Source: a virus. From it: DNA of 60,654 bases. This document shows, in pieces, positions 51,121-59,908 of the stretch. The first letter of the stretch is position 1, and the number at the start of each line of letters is the position of its first letter. The translations under genes and the position numbers were made by a program. Location of the stretch: IMG/VR virus record IMGVR_UViG_3300023174_000180, positions 1 to 60,654 of that record; one strand, given 5' to 3'. The notes under the pieces are model-generated. The model had not been told where the DNA came from. It ran no database searches and saw only the letters and a program-made list of their open reading frames with translations.

Positions 51121-53217
51121 ATGAATAAAATACAATATTTTAAAGATTTAGCAAACGTTAATTTTGGAGATTATGTATTTCATTTTAATTTTACTGGAGA
51201 CAATTCATCTACAGATGCATATAGATTAAATAATTCTGGAGATTATAGTAATTTAAGCGGTTATTTTTCTCGATTTAGCTTATCTACAGATTTTAGTGAT
51301 CAAATTACTTTTTATACTTTACCTTCAGACGCTTACTCTGATTCTGAAGAATATACATTTTTATTTAATTACGAAGGACCACAATCCTTGCCCTGTAATT
51401 TATTCTCTACTATAGTCGAAGAAAGTAATACAAAAGTTGGATTTGCTATATCAATAAACCATTATAATGATTTAGCAATAGAATACTATAAAGATGGAAT
51501 AGAGTATAATTTATATGAAACTGATCTAAATTTAGATACAAAAGGTTTACTTTTTATCAAAGGAAATAAATCCTCTGTGAACATTGGAATTTATAATTTA
51601 ACAAAAGGTTCTTTGACTCAAGAATCTTTCCCCATAGAATTGAGTGGTATAATTTTAAGCGGGATAAGAATAGGATCATTGGATTATCCAACTTTTAGTA
51701 AAACTAATGCTGATTTTAATGGAAAATTAAAAGATTTTGTGTTTTTGAAAAAAAATATAAATGATACAGAACTAGAGATTTTGTTTAATCAATTTGTTTA
51801 TAATATAGAAGACGCTTATGAATATAATTTATTTAGCGAAAGATATTCTTCAAATTTAAGTCCTCATACGAGTGGAATTTTTGATACATTTACTCAATTC
51901 TCTAATAGTTGTTTTACCAAAACATTTATAGAACAAACAGGGTCAATAAACGGATTGATAAGTGGAAGCACAATCGGGAATACAATGGGAGTTTCTGGTA
52001 AAGTCAACTTTAATAATTATGAAGTTTTAAAAAGCCCAATGAATACTTTTTTCACTGGTATTAAAAAAACTGGAGAGTTAGTTACAACGTCTTCTGTGAC
52101 AAGTCTGACTGGATACAAAGATGAGGTTTTAACTCAAATTTATGATTTTTGTCAGGACAAATTAATAGATTTTAAATTCAGATCTGGTTTATTTAAAACA
52201 GTTAATGTAGATTCTGTACAAAATTTATTTGGATACGTAGAAGAAACTATAACTTTGCCAACTGGAACAGTAGTATTGACGGGATTTGAAACAATTTTAA
52301 ACCCAGATTATATTACCCCAGTTAATCCAGATAACCAAAATCTCAATTATGTTTATAGTTTCGATATTGTTAATAATATCAATTACATAACAAAAACAGA
52401 ATCTTTAACATTCGTTGGTGCATCAGTCGATCCAGATTTTACAGTAAATAGAACTTCTGAATTTGGATTTAGAAAAGTCATTAGACTAAGCAGATTAAAT
52501 AATTTTATAAATGAACTTGGAGTTGAAAATGTTATAATAAATAATATCTTAGATCAAAATGATATTGTCGAAATATACAATATATCTAAAACAGGTTCAA
52601 ACGTTGTTTTAAATGATCCTTTATATATAAGTAATGGCTCAAAAAATATTTATATTGGACCTAGCGAAAGATCTAAAATCATAACCTTTAATGGGGTAAC
52701 TGAATTTCCAGTTTCAGATTATACTATTACAAATTACAATATAACGTCTAATAGAGGCGTGGATAATAAAGACTTTTTAGATTTAGATTTTGTTAAAGAT
52801 AGCGGATCTGCGGTTAAATTTGATTATACTGGTCAAAATACTGAACCTAATGTTGGAAGAGATTTCTTATTCTTAAATGGTATTAAGTTAATCAGTGGGT
52901 ATCAATATAATCTGAGTCAATCTAATGTAAACTTTATTAATGAAAATATTCCTGTAACAGGATCTATCGATGGATTTAACGTATTAATCGGCTATACAAG
53001 ATATACTGGTTATAATAATTTCTTTAATATATATGCTATAAATGGCAATAATAATAGATTTTTTAAGGGCTCTAACGTAATATATTTAAATGGTATTAAA
53101 TTAAATTTTGATAGCTTTTTAGAAACTTCAGTTAATGATCCATTTTATAATCCTACCTTTAGTGATAAAACAGATGTAACTATATACAACAACGAGGACA
53201 ATTTCTTTAATATGTAA
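51121..53217 (+). CDS. Tail protein with LamG-like N-terminal domain
   Basis: This 698-residue protein has an N-terminal domain of about 230 residues resembling a concanavalin/LamG sandwich: FNFTGDNSSTDAYRLNN, TFLFNYEGPQSLPCNLFSTI, VNIGIYNLTKG and the closing GKLKDFVFLKKNINDTELE. This fold binds glycans or proteins. The rest is beta-rich with repeated GY/TG strands. I chose the ATG at 51121, one base after the preceding stop, because the upstream extension lies wholly inside that gene. Confidence 0.6.
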   Translation: MNKIQYFKDLANVNFGDYVFHFNFTGDNSSTDAYRLNNSGDYSNLSGYFSRFSLSTDFSDQITFYTLPSDAYSDSEEYTFLFNYEGPQSLPCNLFSTIVEESNTKVGFAISINHYNDLAIEYYKDGIEYNLYETDLNLDTKGLLFIKGNKSSVNIGIYNLTKGSLTQESFPIELSGIILSGIRIGSLDYPTFSKTNADFNGKLKDFVFLKKNINDTELEILFNQFVYNIEDAYEYNLFSERYSSNLSPHTSGIFDTFTQFSNSCFTKTFIEQTGSINGLISGSTIGNTMGVSGKVNFNNYEVLKSPMNTFFTGIKKTGELVTTSSVTSLTGYKDEVLTQIYDFCQDKLIDFKFRSGLFKTVNVDSVQNLFGYVEETITLPTGTVVLTGFETILNPDYITPVNPDNQNLNYVYSFDIVNNINYITKTESLTFVGASVDPDFTVNRTSEFGFRKVIRLSRLNNFINELGVENVIINNILDQNDIVEIYNISKTGSNVVLNDPLYISNGSKNIYIGPSERSKIITFNGVTEFPVSDYTITNYNITSNRGVDNKDFLDLDFVKDSGSAVKFDYTGQNTEPNVGRDFLFLNGIKLISGYQYNLSQSNVNFINENIPVTGSIDGFNVLIGYTRYTGYNNFFNIYAINGNNNRFFKGSNVIYLNGIKLNFDSFLETSVNDPFYNPTFSDKTDVTIYNNEDNFFNM

Positions 53218-53222
53218 TAATT

Positions 53223-56210
53223 ATGGCTTCTACAACAATCAAAAAAATAGAATCAATAACCTTAAATGGAAGCAATAAATATGCTGGAGGATACATATAT
53301 AACATATCTTTTAGACCATCTTTTTCAGGAAGTCCTTCTGAAATACAAGTTAATGTAATAAATGAAACTGGCTCTTATACTCCTCCAAAATTAGACTTAA
53401 AAAGTCCAGTTCAAGTTAAAATTGGTAAATTAGATCTTGGTGGATTTTTTCTTTATAAAACTAAAAAAAGAAATTCATCTCAAGGTAATATATTGGAGTT
53501 ATATTTAATAGATCCAACTTTTGTATTAGATAAATTTTTTGTAGGACTTGTAAGTAAACATGGTTGGACGGATAGTTATAAAAAATCTATAGAAAAAGAT
53601 ATTGGTAATATTAAAGCTGGAAAAGGTTATACAGATAGACTAAATGAAATTATAAAATCTGGTGGTCAAGATGGAGTTAAAGGAGATATTTTTTCTCAAA
53701 CTGATAATTTAATTTTAATAGGAAGACTTTTTCATCCATGCGATACTAATAAAGATAATAAAATTGACTATAGAGAAGATGGAAGTAATTTAGATTTTTG
53801 CGATCCATGCCCAAATTGTCCTCAAGAAAAATTTGAAAGCAAATGCTTTGAATTAAGTTCAACTAGAATTTTTGGAGTAGCTTATTCATTTAAAGATTTT
53901 ATAGATAATTGGACAAAAATAAAATTTTCAAATGGTGTCTCCATAGGAATTGAAACACCAAATATATCATCTAAAAATCCTAAAACTTATGCTAATTTCT
54001 TCAGAGAGCATACTGGTACATTAAGAGAAATTTTATCTGCATGGTGCAATGATTTTGGATTAAATTGGTATTACGATTTTAAGAATAAAAAAATAAAATT
54101 TATAGATTTATCTTCAAAAGAAATTCAGGTAAAAGAAGATGTTATATTAAATAAATATAAAGATATTCAATTAGTCAGCTATGATTTAGAAGAGACTGTA
54201 GAGAATACAGAGCAAAGAGGGTCTATAAGTTGGTATGAAAGAGAGGGTCAGAAAAAAGCTTATGATTGCAATAAGGCTGAACCCGTAAGTTTGGCCCCAG
54301 TTTATGCAGCTGATTATTTTGGAAATAGAATAAGGAATGCTGATACTGCGACTGGCGTAGCTAAATTAGACTCTAATGCTGATTCAGTAGGAGCTATATT
54401 ATGCAATTATAATCAAGCTTTAAGAGATGCTTTTTGGTTTAGGTCAATTTATGAATGTACAACTCCAATAAAAGCTGCTGGATTAATAACAGATCTACAA
54501 GAGAAAAAACCAGAAAAATTTAAAAATCGAAATGGAGAGGAAATAATAATATCAAAACCATTTACAATGCAAGAGATGGGCGATATGAAAATTTTAGCAG
54601 TTGTAACTAAAGATCCAGTTAAGGGTGGAAAGGAAACGACTTTCTCGAAGAAAGCTAAAGATTTTTATCCAACTTTATATAATCAATTAACTACAATCGA
54701 ACAAGAAACATTTAATAGATATAGCGGTTATTTTATAATAGCTTATTTTGATGAAGATTATTACAGTCAAAGAATTGATCTAGAAAAAGATGCATTTAGT
54801 TTTATGGGAAGATTTTTCATGAGAGAGCATTTAACTAGGTTGTGCGGAATAACTGGCAATCAAGAATTTATTAAAAATAATACTCAAGTTGAGTCTGCTG
54901 ATGGAACTGCAAGCCTGTATTCTAAATCAGAGGGTATTGGAAGTAATCCTTTAACCAAATATGCATATTATGAATCTGGTTGCTTGGGATGTATGGTCGG
55001 AACAGGAAACTTAAGCAAAGAACCTCCAAAACAGCAAAAATATACAAAAGGTTCATCAGTTAATTCTCAAGGTTTTAATTTTGCTGCTTCTAACGGTGGA
55101 CTTTATCTACAGCAAACTCCTTCTAAATATAAAGAACAAGATGGTCCAACATTCTCTAGCAATATAGGAAATCAAGTTCCATTAAGAGTAGCTCAAACCA
55201 GCATTGTTTTAGAAAGAGAACCAGTGTGGTCTCCTACTGTAGATGAATTTACGGAAACTACTGTACAAAATTTAACAGAAACAAATGTCAATTTATTAGC
55301 ACCAGCGTTTTTAGGTGGAGACGGAAAGGGCTCAGATAATAAATGGATTTTGGAAGCACTAGGTCAAACTGTTTCTGGCATAGAATCAATGATAAAAGTA
55401 TTAGTAGTTTATCCTGGAGGATTCTCAGTAGATTTAAAAAATAAAGAAAAACATCCTACAGAAAAAACTGTTTTTGATAAACCTAAAAATGAACAAATCT
55501 TAAGAAGAATAGGAGGCAAATTTGGTTATGATACAAAGTTAGGTTTATTAGATAATACTTGTTCTAAAATTTCATTCATTCTTTATGACACAAAGGGCAA
55601 AGCAGTAAAAGATGTAATACCAAGTATTTATACTCCACCTCATGTTATGCGAGATTTAGAAGGCAAAGAGATAATCAAATCTAAATTTAGTATATCCGCT
55701 TCTACTCCTTGCGACGCTTGCCTAGGACAAGAAAATAGACCTCCAGGATATAAAGTTTTTGTAACTCAAAACTTCAGTCAAAGCGTAATCATACCAAAGA
55801 TTCAAACTGGAGTTGCTTCTGGTATAAAAGCTCCAGAAGAAGTAATGAATTTTAATATTAATTATCGCACAATAACAAATGATGATTTGATAGCCTATAC
55901 TGGATATAAAGGATATGGATGTGTGCCTAATTTAAGTTATTTAAATGAAATTAATAATAACTATGGGCAATTATCATTCCAAAATAAAGAATCAGATAAA
56001 ACTTTATCTGTAGAAATTAAAGGTCTTCCAGAGCTAGACGATATCGCTACAGAAATGCAAAATGGATTAAATGAAATAAATATTAATGTTAATGATCAAG
56101 GAATATCCTCTAATTTAGTTTATGGAACTAAACTAATGAGAGAAATAAATTCAGATTTAATTAAATTTGACAATGAGAATAGCTTGCTGTCAGTCCCTAG
56201 GGGTTTATAA
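53223..56210 (+). CDS. Baseplate hub-like protein with EF-hand-type loop
   Basis: This 995-residue protein shows tail-hub features: FFREHTGTLREILSAWCNDF followed by GLNWYYDFKNKKIKFIDLSS resembles the gp27/gp44-like hub domain. A calcium-binding-type loop D174-T-N176-K-D178-N-K-I-D182-Y-R-E185 is followed by a Cys cluster (CDPCPNC). It could clasp the tail tip or bind calcium during adsorption. Further Cys pairs occur later (ESGCLGCMVG, CDACLG). The C-terminal 250 residues carry segments such as YKVFVTQNFSQSVIIPKIQT. It is likely part of the tail tip. Confidence 0.65.
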   Translation: MASTTIKKIESITLNGSNKYAGGYIYNISFRPSFSGSPSEIQVNVINETGSYTPPKLDLKSPVQVKIGKLDLGGFFLYKTKKRNSSQGNILELYLIDPTFVLDKFFVGLVSKHGWTDSYKKSIEKDIGNIKAGKGYTDRLNEIIKSGGQDGVKGDIFSQTDNLILIGRLFHPCDTNKDNKIDYREDGSNLDFCDPCPNCPQEKFESKCFELSSTRIFGVAYSFKDFIDNWTKIKFSNGVSIGIETPNISSKNPKTYANFFREHTGTLREILSAWCNDFGLNWYYDFKNKKIKFIDLSSKEIQVKEDVILNKYKDIQLVSYDLEETVENTEQRGSISWYEREGQKKAYDCNKAEPVSLAPVYAADYFGNRIRNADTATGVAKLDSNADSVGAILCNYNQALRDAFWFRSIYECTTPIKAAGLITDLQEKKPEKFKNRNGEEIIISKPFTMQEMGDMKILAVVTKDPVKGGKETTFSKKAKDFYPTLYNQLTTIEQETFNRYSGYFIIAYFDEDYYSQRIDLEKDAFSFMGRFFMREHLTRLCGITGNQEFIKNNTQVESADGTASLYSKSEGIGSNPLTKYAYYESGCLGCMVGTGNLSKEPPKQQKYTKGSSVNSQGFNFAASNGGLYLQQTPSKYKEQDGPTFSSNIGNQVPLRVAQTSIVLEREPVWSPTVDEFTETTVQNLTETNVNLLAPAFLGGDGKGSDNKWILEALGQTVSGIESMIKVLVVYPGGFSVDLKNKEKHPTEKTVFDKPKNEQILRRIGGKFGYDTKLGLLDNTCSKISFILYDTKGKAVKDVIPSIYTPPHVMRDLEGKEIIKSKFSISASTPCDACLGQENRPPGYKVFVTQNFSQSVIIPKIQTGVASGIKAPEEVMNFNINYRTITNDDLIAYTGYKGYGCVPNLSYLNEINNNYGQLSFQNKESDKTLSVEIKGLPELDDIATEMQNGLNEININVNDQGISSNLVYGTKLMREINSDLIKFDNENSLLSVPRGL

Positions 56211-56213
56211 TTT

Positions 56214-58346
56214 ATGATTGCTTCTGGTTATATATATAGAAACATCTTAAACCAAACTGGAAATTTTAAAACCAATTGGAGGATTTCTGCAGACAATAAA
56301 ACTGGAGTATGCGAATTTGGTTTGAGCGGAAGCGTAGCACCTTATAGTAAATATAGTTATTTATTATCTGGAGGAGAAATTTATGATTCTTCTAATAAAC
56401 TTATAACTTCCTATGAGAATGGGGTAAGTTTTACGATTCAAAATGATTTTATAAATAAAGCAGATACTTTTATCTTTAATAATGAAATACAATATTTTCA
56501 TAAACCCATAGCTGATAATTATAATTTTAATTATTTTTACGTTAATCCTTCTGGATGTACAATAAATTTTGATTTTGAATTTCAAGGAGAAAGTACTGAA
56601 TTAGACGTTTTTACTTTAAACGCCAAAACAAAAAATTTAAATACAAATATCACAAATAGAAATATCACAGGCAGATTAATAAATAAAAAACCAGACTTAG
56701 AAATTAAAGTTTTTAAAGCAGACGTTCTACAAGAAAATCCTAATTATTACGTAGAAGGTTTTCCAATTAGCTTTTATGAAACTGGAGAATTCTACATTAA
56801 GCCAACCCTTGAAGATGATCCCTTCTTTGTAGATGAAATTATACCAATAAGGTTTTATACTAATTTTGGAAATATTGATAAAAATATATCAATTACAGGA
56901 AAATTTTTTGATCTAGAGTTCGATTATTTATTCACTACTCCATCTGACGAAGATATTTTAGTTCCTTGGTCTGGTTTAAGAAATGTATATTTATACTATG
57001 GAAATAATAATGGCGCAAGTCTAAAATTTAATTTGACTTATGAAAGTGGAGAGACTGGCTACATATATGGACCAATACCAGTTTCTGGAAATTACTCTAC
57101 TATAATAAGCGGATATGTAAGTGGATCTGGGTACATATCTAAAATTATAGAAGATTATGTAAATTTTACTGGATATAATGATTTTGAAAAAAGAAGATTT
57201 GTAAGTGGTGTCACAGGTTTTGAACTTTCTAAATATATTTATGCTACAGGTTTTGTTGAGTATAATTATAGTTTGACTGGTACTGGGTTAGGTACTGGCA
57301 TAATATATAAAGATATATACTCCTCTGGTTTAGTTGATAGAAAAATATCTGGCTATGTACCTTATCTTGGCGGTGGAGCTATCTTTTTTGGCGAAGACTA
57401 TTTCTTGGGTACTGGATTTGATGCAGATGAAAACAATAATAAAGTAATAATAACTGGTTACGCTATTTCTGGAATTGGTAATAAAAAATTATACTATACT
57501 GGTTCTATAACAGGAATAAACTTAAATGAAGGTCAATATTATGATAAATTATTTGAATATAAATTTATAAAAGAAGATTTTTATTATACATCTCCAGCTT
57601 ATACATTAACTGGCACTGGTTATGCAACAAATTTTAATTTAAAAACTGGTATAGTTGATGAAAAGTTTTTCATTAATTTTGACGAAGGATATTATTTTTT
57701 TGATAAAGAAAGTAGAAGTCGTACTGGATTCTATAATATATCTGACGAAACTAAAGTCATAACTGGGCTATCTGGATTATTGAATTGTAATTTTAGTCAA
57801 GATAGAAAATATATAGGCGTCGGTAATATGAGTGGAAATAATAATTTCCATCTATTTATTAGTGCATGCTATAAATCTGGAATTTATTTTAAATATTTAG
57901 CTACTGGTTCTGGTTATAATATTAAATATTATATATTAAACTCATCTGGAGAACCAGAATCTTTAGATATTAATGTGCCAAAATTTGTTACAATTTCGCC
58001 CAGTCAACAGGAGATGTCTTTTAATAGAGAAAATATAGACTACTTAACTAAGAATATTTATGGATCAGAAATTAGAACAAGAATATCTCATATTGGAAAA
58101 ACTTCAAGTGGTAGTGGTTATTTTAATAATATATTTTCTGCTGGAGGAGTTGGATGCGACAATAGTGGAGTATGGATTCACGAGGCTCCTGCAATTGAAA
58201 AAATAGATAAATACTACTCTCCTTTATTTTTATCAAATGTTAATGTTAATATACTAAGCCATGAAGATACATACTACCATTTTTATGATAATTCTTTGAA
58301 TTTAAAAGTATTAAAGTCTGGAACAAGAATAGGAAATATAGTGTAA
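56214..58346 (+). CDS. Large tail-tip/adhesin-like protein rich in Gly-Tyr-Thr
   Basis: This 710-residue protein contains many short GY- and TG-containing strands (SGYVSGSGYISKIIED, YSLTGTGLGTGIIYKD, YYTGSITGINLNEGQYY). They form a long middle array of beta strands between an N-terminal domain and a C-terminal region near 530-710. Composition resembles the neighbour at 51121-53217. No known enzyme motif is seen. The 3' end overlaps an AGTGTAAA element. A virion surface role is inferred. Confidence 0.5.
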   Translation: MIASGYIYRNILNQTGNFKTNWRISADNKTGVCEFGLSGSVAPYSKYSYLLSGGEIYDSSNKLITSYENGVSFTIQNDFINKADTFIFNNEIQYFHKPIADNYNFNYFYVNPSGCTINFDFEFQGESTELDVFTLNAKTKNLNTNITNRNITGRLINKKPDLEIKVFKADVLQENPNYYVEGFPISFYETGEFYIKPTLEDDPFFVDEIIPIRFYTNFGNIDKNISITGKFFDLEFDYLFTTPSDEDILVPWSGLRNVYLYYGNNNGASLKFNLTYESGETGYIYGPIPVSGNYSTIISGYVSGSGYISKIIEDYVNFTGYNDFEKRRFVSGVTGFELSKYIYATGFVEYNYSLTGTGLGTGIIYKDIYSSGLVDRKISGYVPYLGGGAIFFGEDYFLGTGFDADENNNKVIITGYAISGIGNKKLYYTGSITGINLNEGQYYDKLFEYKFIKEDFYYTSPAYTLTGTGYATNFNLKTGIVDEKFFINFDEGYYFFDKESRSRTGFYNISDETKVITGLSGLLNCNFSQDRKYIGVGNMSGNNNFHLFISACYKSGIYFKYLATGSGYNIKYYILNSSGEPESLDINVPKFVTISPSQQEMSFNRENIDYLTKNIYGSEIRTRISHIGKTSSGSGYFNNIFSAGGVGCDNSGVWIHEAPAIEKIDKYYSPLFLSNVNVNILSHEDTYYHFYDNSLNLKVLKSGTRIGNIV

Positions 58347-58347
58347 A
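58340..58347 (+). promoter_or_regulatory. AGTGTAAA promoter-like element
   Basis: AGTGTAAA covers the stop codon of the upstream gene and ends nine bases before the ATG at 58357. Confidence 0.5.
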
Positions 58348-58356
58348 TCTTAAGTA

Positions 58357-59559
58357 ATGAATACCGTTTATATATCCTATCAAAACGCTAATCAGGCTTC
58401 AAGTTCTTCAGTAAGTTCTAGTTCATCAAGGTCTAGTTCATCAAGGTCTAGTTCATCAAGGTCTAGTTTGTTAGTATCTAGTTCTTCTATTTCTTCTGGA
58501 GATGGTGGTTCATCTGGAGTCGGTGGAGGCGCTGGCGCTCCTTGCGGTGGAGGCCATGCTTGCAGTAGGGCAACATTCGATATTGCTATAGGATATGGGT
58601 CAAGTCTTACAAGCAATATATCTGCTGGCCCTGGAGATGTTGTGGTATTAAGGGCAGAATTAAACAATACAGGACCAGGCAACGGAGGACCCGATAATGG
58701 GCCAGGTCCAGCTCCTTTTGATGGCACTATGGATAGATATAGTTCTGCAGTAATTACAGCAGAAAAAAGTGCAGAGATTTTTGGAGCAGATGACCATAAT
58801 AATCAAACTAAAACTTATAGCGTTAAAATTATTCCAATTCCAGAAAATACAAATCCTCATACTGGTATAACTTGGGTAAGAATTAAAAATACTTGTGGCC
58901 AAATAGTTTATAGCTGTTGCTTATCTTTGGGTGGCGGAAATACTCAGCCTCCTCTCCCCCCTAATTCATATGGAGCAGCAGGCTCAAATCAAATTTTCAA
59001 AATAATAAATTATGCTTCTAATGCTAATGATCCAAAATGGTTGAGTTTAATATCTTCAAGATTAGTTAATAATGACTTGAGTAGTTATCCAACATTTAAT
59101 ATTAAAAATATAAATAAATTTAAATTTAATGAAATATATTATTCTAATGAAAAAGATAAAGCAATAGGTGATGTTAGAGATTTTGGTAAAGGATTCGTTA
59201 GTCTAATGACCGCTAGCCAATTTTTAGATTTATGTATAAAAAGACCAAATCAATCAAAAACTGATCAAAAATTCTTTAAAGTATTTGAAAGTAATTGTCC
59301 AATCGTAATGCCATCTATCCAAGTCATACAATTCAAAAATGGAGATTTTCATTTGCTTCACAGCAGAGGAAAAGCCACAGTTCATGCGATAAAAAGTAAA
59401 TATGGGCATGATCATTTAGTGCCAGTTTTTATTGGTTTGCAAAATTTTGATAATCAAATAGGCATTAAAGAAATTGTGAACAATTTAAATAGAGGCGTAG
59501 TAGGTGAAGATGGATTGTCAAGGTCAAAGGATGCTTTTTCTTCAAACTATTATGAGTAA
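58357..59559 (+). CDS. Ser/Arg-linker adhesin-like protein
   Basis: The N-terminal linker of this 400-residue protein (about 16-50) is built from SSSSR repeats. A Gly-rich hinge follows (GGDGGSSGVGGGAGAP). Next comes a Cys-containing beta domain (CSRATFDIAIGYGSS, then PGDVVVLRAELNNT) and a C-terminal domain of about 200 residues (FNIKNINKFKFNEIYYSNEK, LHSRGKATVHAIKSKYGHDH). The linker resembles the two in the protein at 8233-9705, 50 kb away. The product is probably displayed on the virion. Confidence 0.55.
   Translation: MNTVYISYQNANQASSSSVSSSSSRSSSSRSSSSRSSLLVSSSSISSGDGGSSGVGGGAGAPCGGGHACSRATFDIAIGYGSSLTSNISAGPGDVVVLRAELNNTGPGNGGPDNGPGPAPFDGTMDRYSSAVITAEKSAEIFGADDHNNQTKTYSVKIIPIPENTNPHTGITWVRIKNTCGQIVYSCCLSLGGGNTQPPLPPNSYGAAGSNQIFKIINYASNANDPKWLSLISSRLVNNDLSSYPTFNIKNINKFKFNEIYYSNEKDKAIGDVRDFGKGFVSLMTASQFLDLCIKRPNQSKTDQKFFKVFESNCPIVMPSIQVIQFKNGDFHLLHSRGKATVHAIKSKYGHDHLVPVFIGLQNFDNQIGIKEIVNNLNRGVVGEDGLSRSKDAFSSNYYE
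58417..58461 (+). repeat. 15-bp tandem repeat in Ser/Arg linker
   Basis: Three identical units TCTAGTTCATCAAGG encode SSSSR. The period differs from the 18-bp arrays at 8287-8349 and 8881-8999. Confidence 0.85.
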
Positions 59560-59561
59560 TA

Positions 59562-59906
59562 ATGTTAAATCGTTCTATCTTTTTAAAATTAAAACAATCA
59601 TCTGAAGACAAATTAATATTAAATTTATTAAGTTTAATAAGATCATATTATAGCAATAATAGCGTATTAATAAAAAACGTATCTAATTTACCAAATAACA
59701 CTTACTATATAAATAAAACTGGTTACTTAGAAGGATATATTCTCCAAGAAGGTAATTACTATTTGAACTTATTAGTTTCTAAAAATGGGCTTTTAGAAAA
59801 TAAATATTTATTTATTAGAGCTACAAGTTCAAAGAAACAAAAATCTTATTTATATAAAGTTACAAATGCTAAAAATGTTGGTTTTATAAAATTTAGGGAT
59901 ATTTAA
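59562..59906 (+). CDS. Hypothetical basic protein
   Basis: This 114-residue protein starts MLNRSIFLKLKQSSEDKLIL and ends with a basic region (SSKKQKSYLYKVTNAKN). It is mixed helix and strand with many Asn and Tyr. It lies between two adhesin-type genes with gaps of two bases on each side, so it is probably part of the same transcript. No family is recognised. Confidence 0.5.
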   Translation: MLNRSIFLKLKQSSEDKLILNLLSLIRSYYSNNSVLIKNVSNLPNNTYYINKTGYLEGYILQEGNYYLNLLVSKNGLLENKYLFIRATSSKKQKSYLYKVTNAKNVGFIKFRDI

Positions 59907-59908
59907 AT

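Noticed and set aside
58392-58727. Minus-strand open frame with Leu-Asp-Glu repeats
   Set aside because: It is the antisense reading of the Ser/Arg linker repeat.
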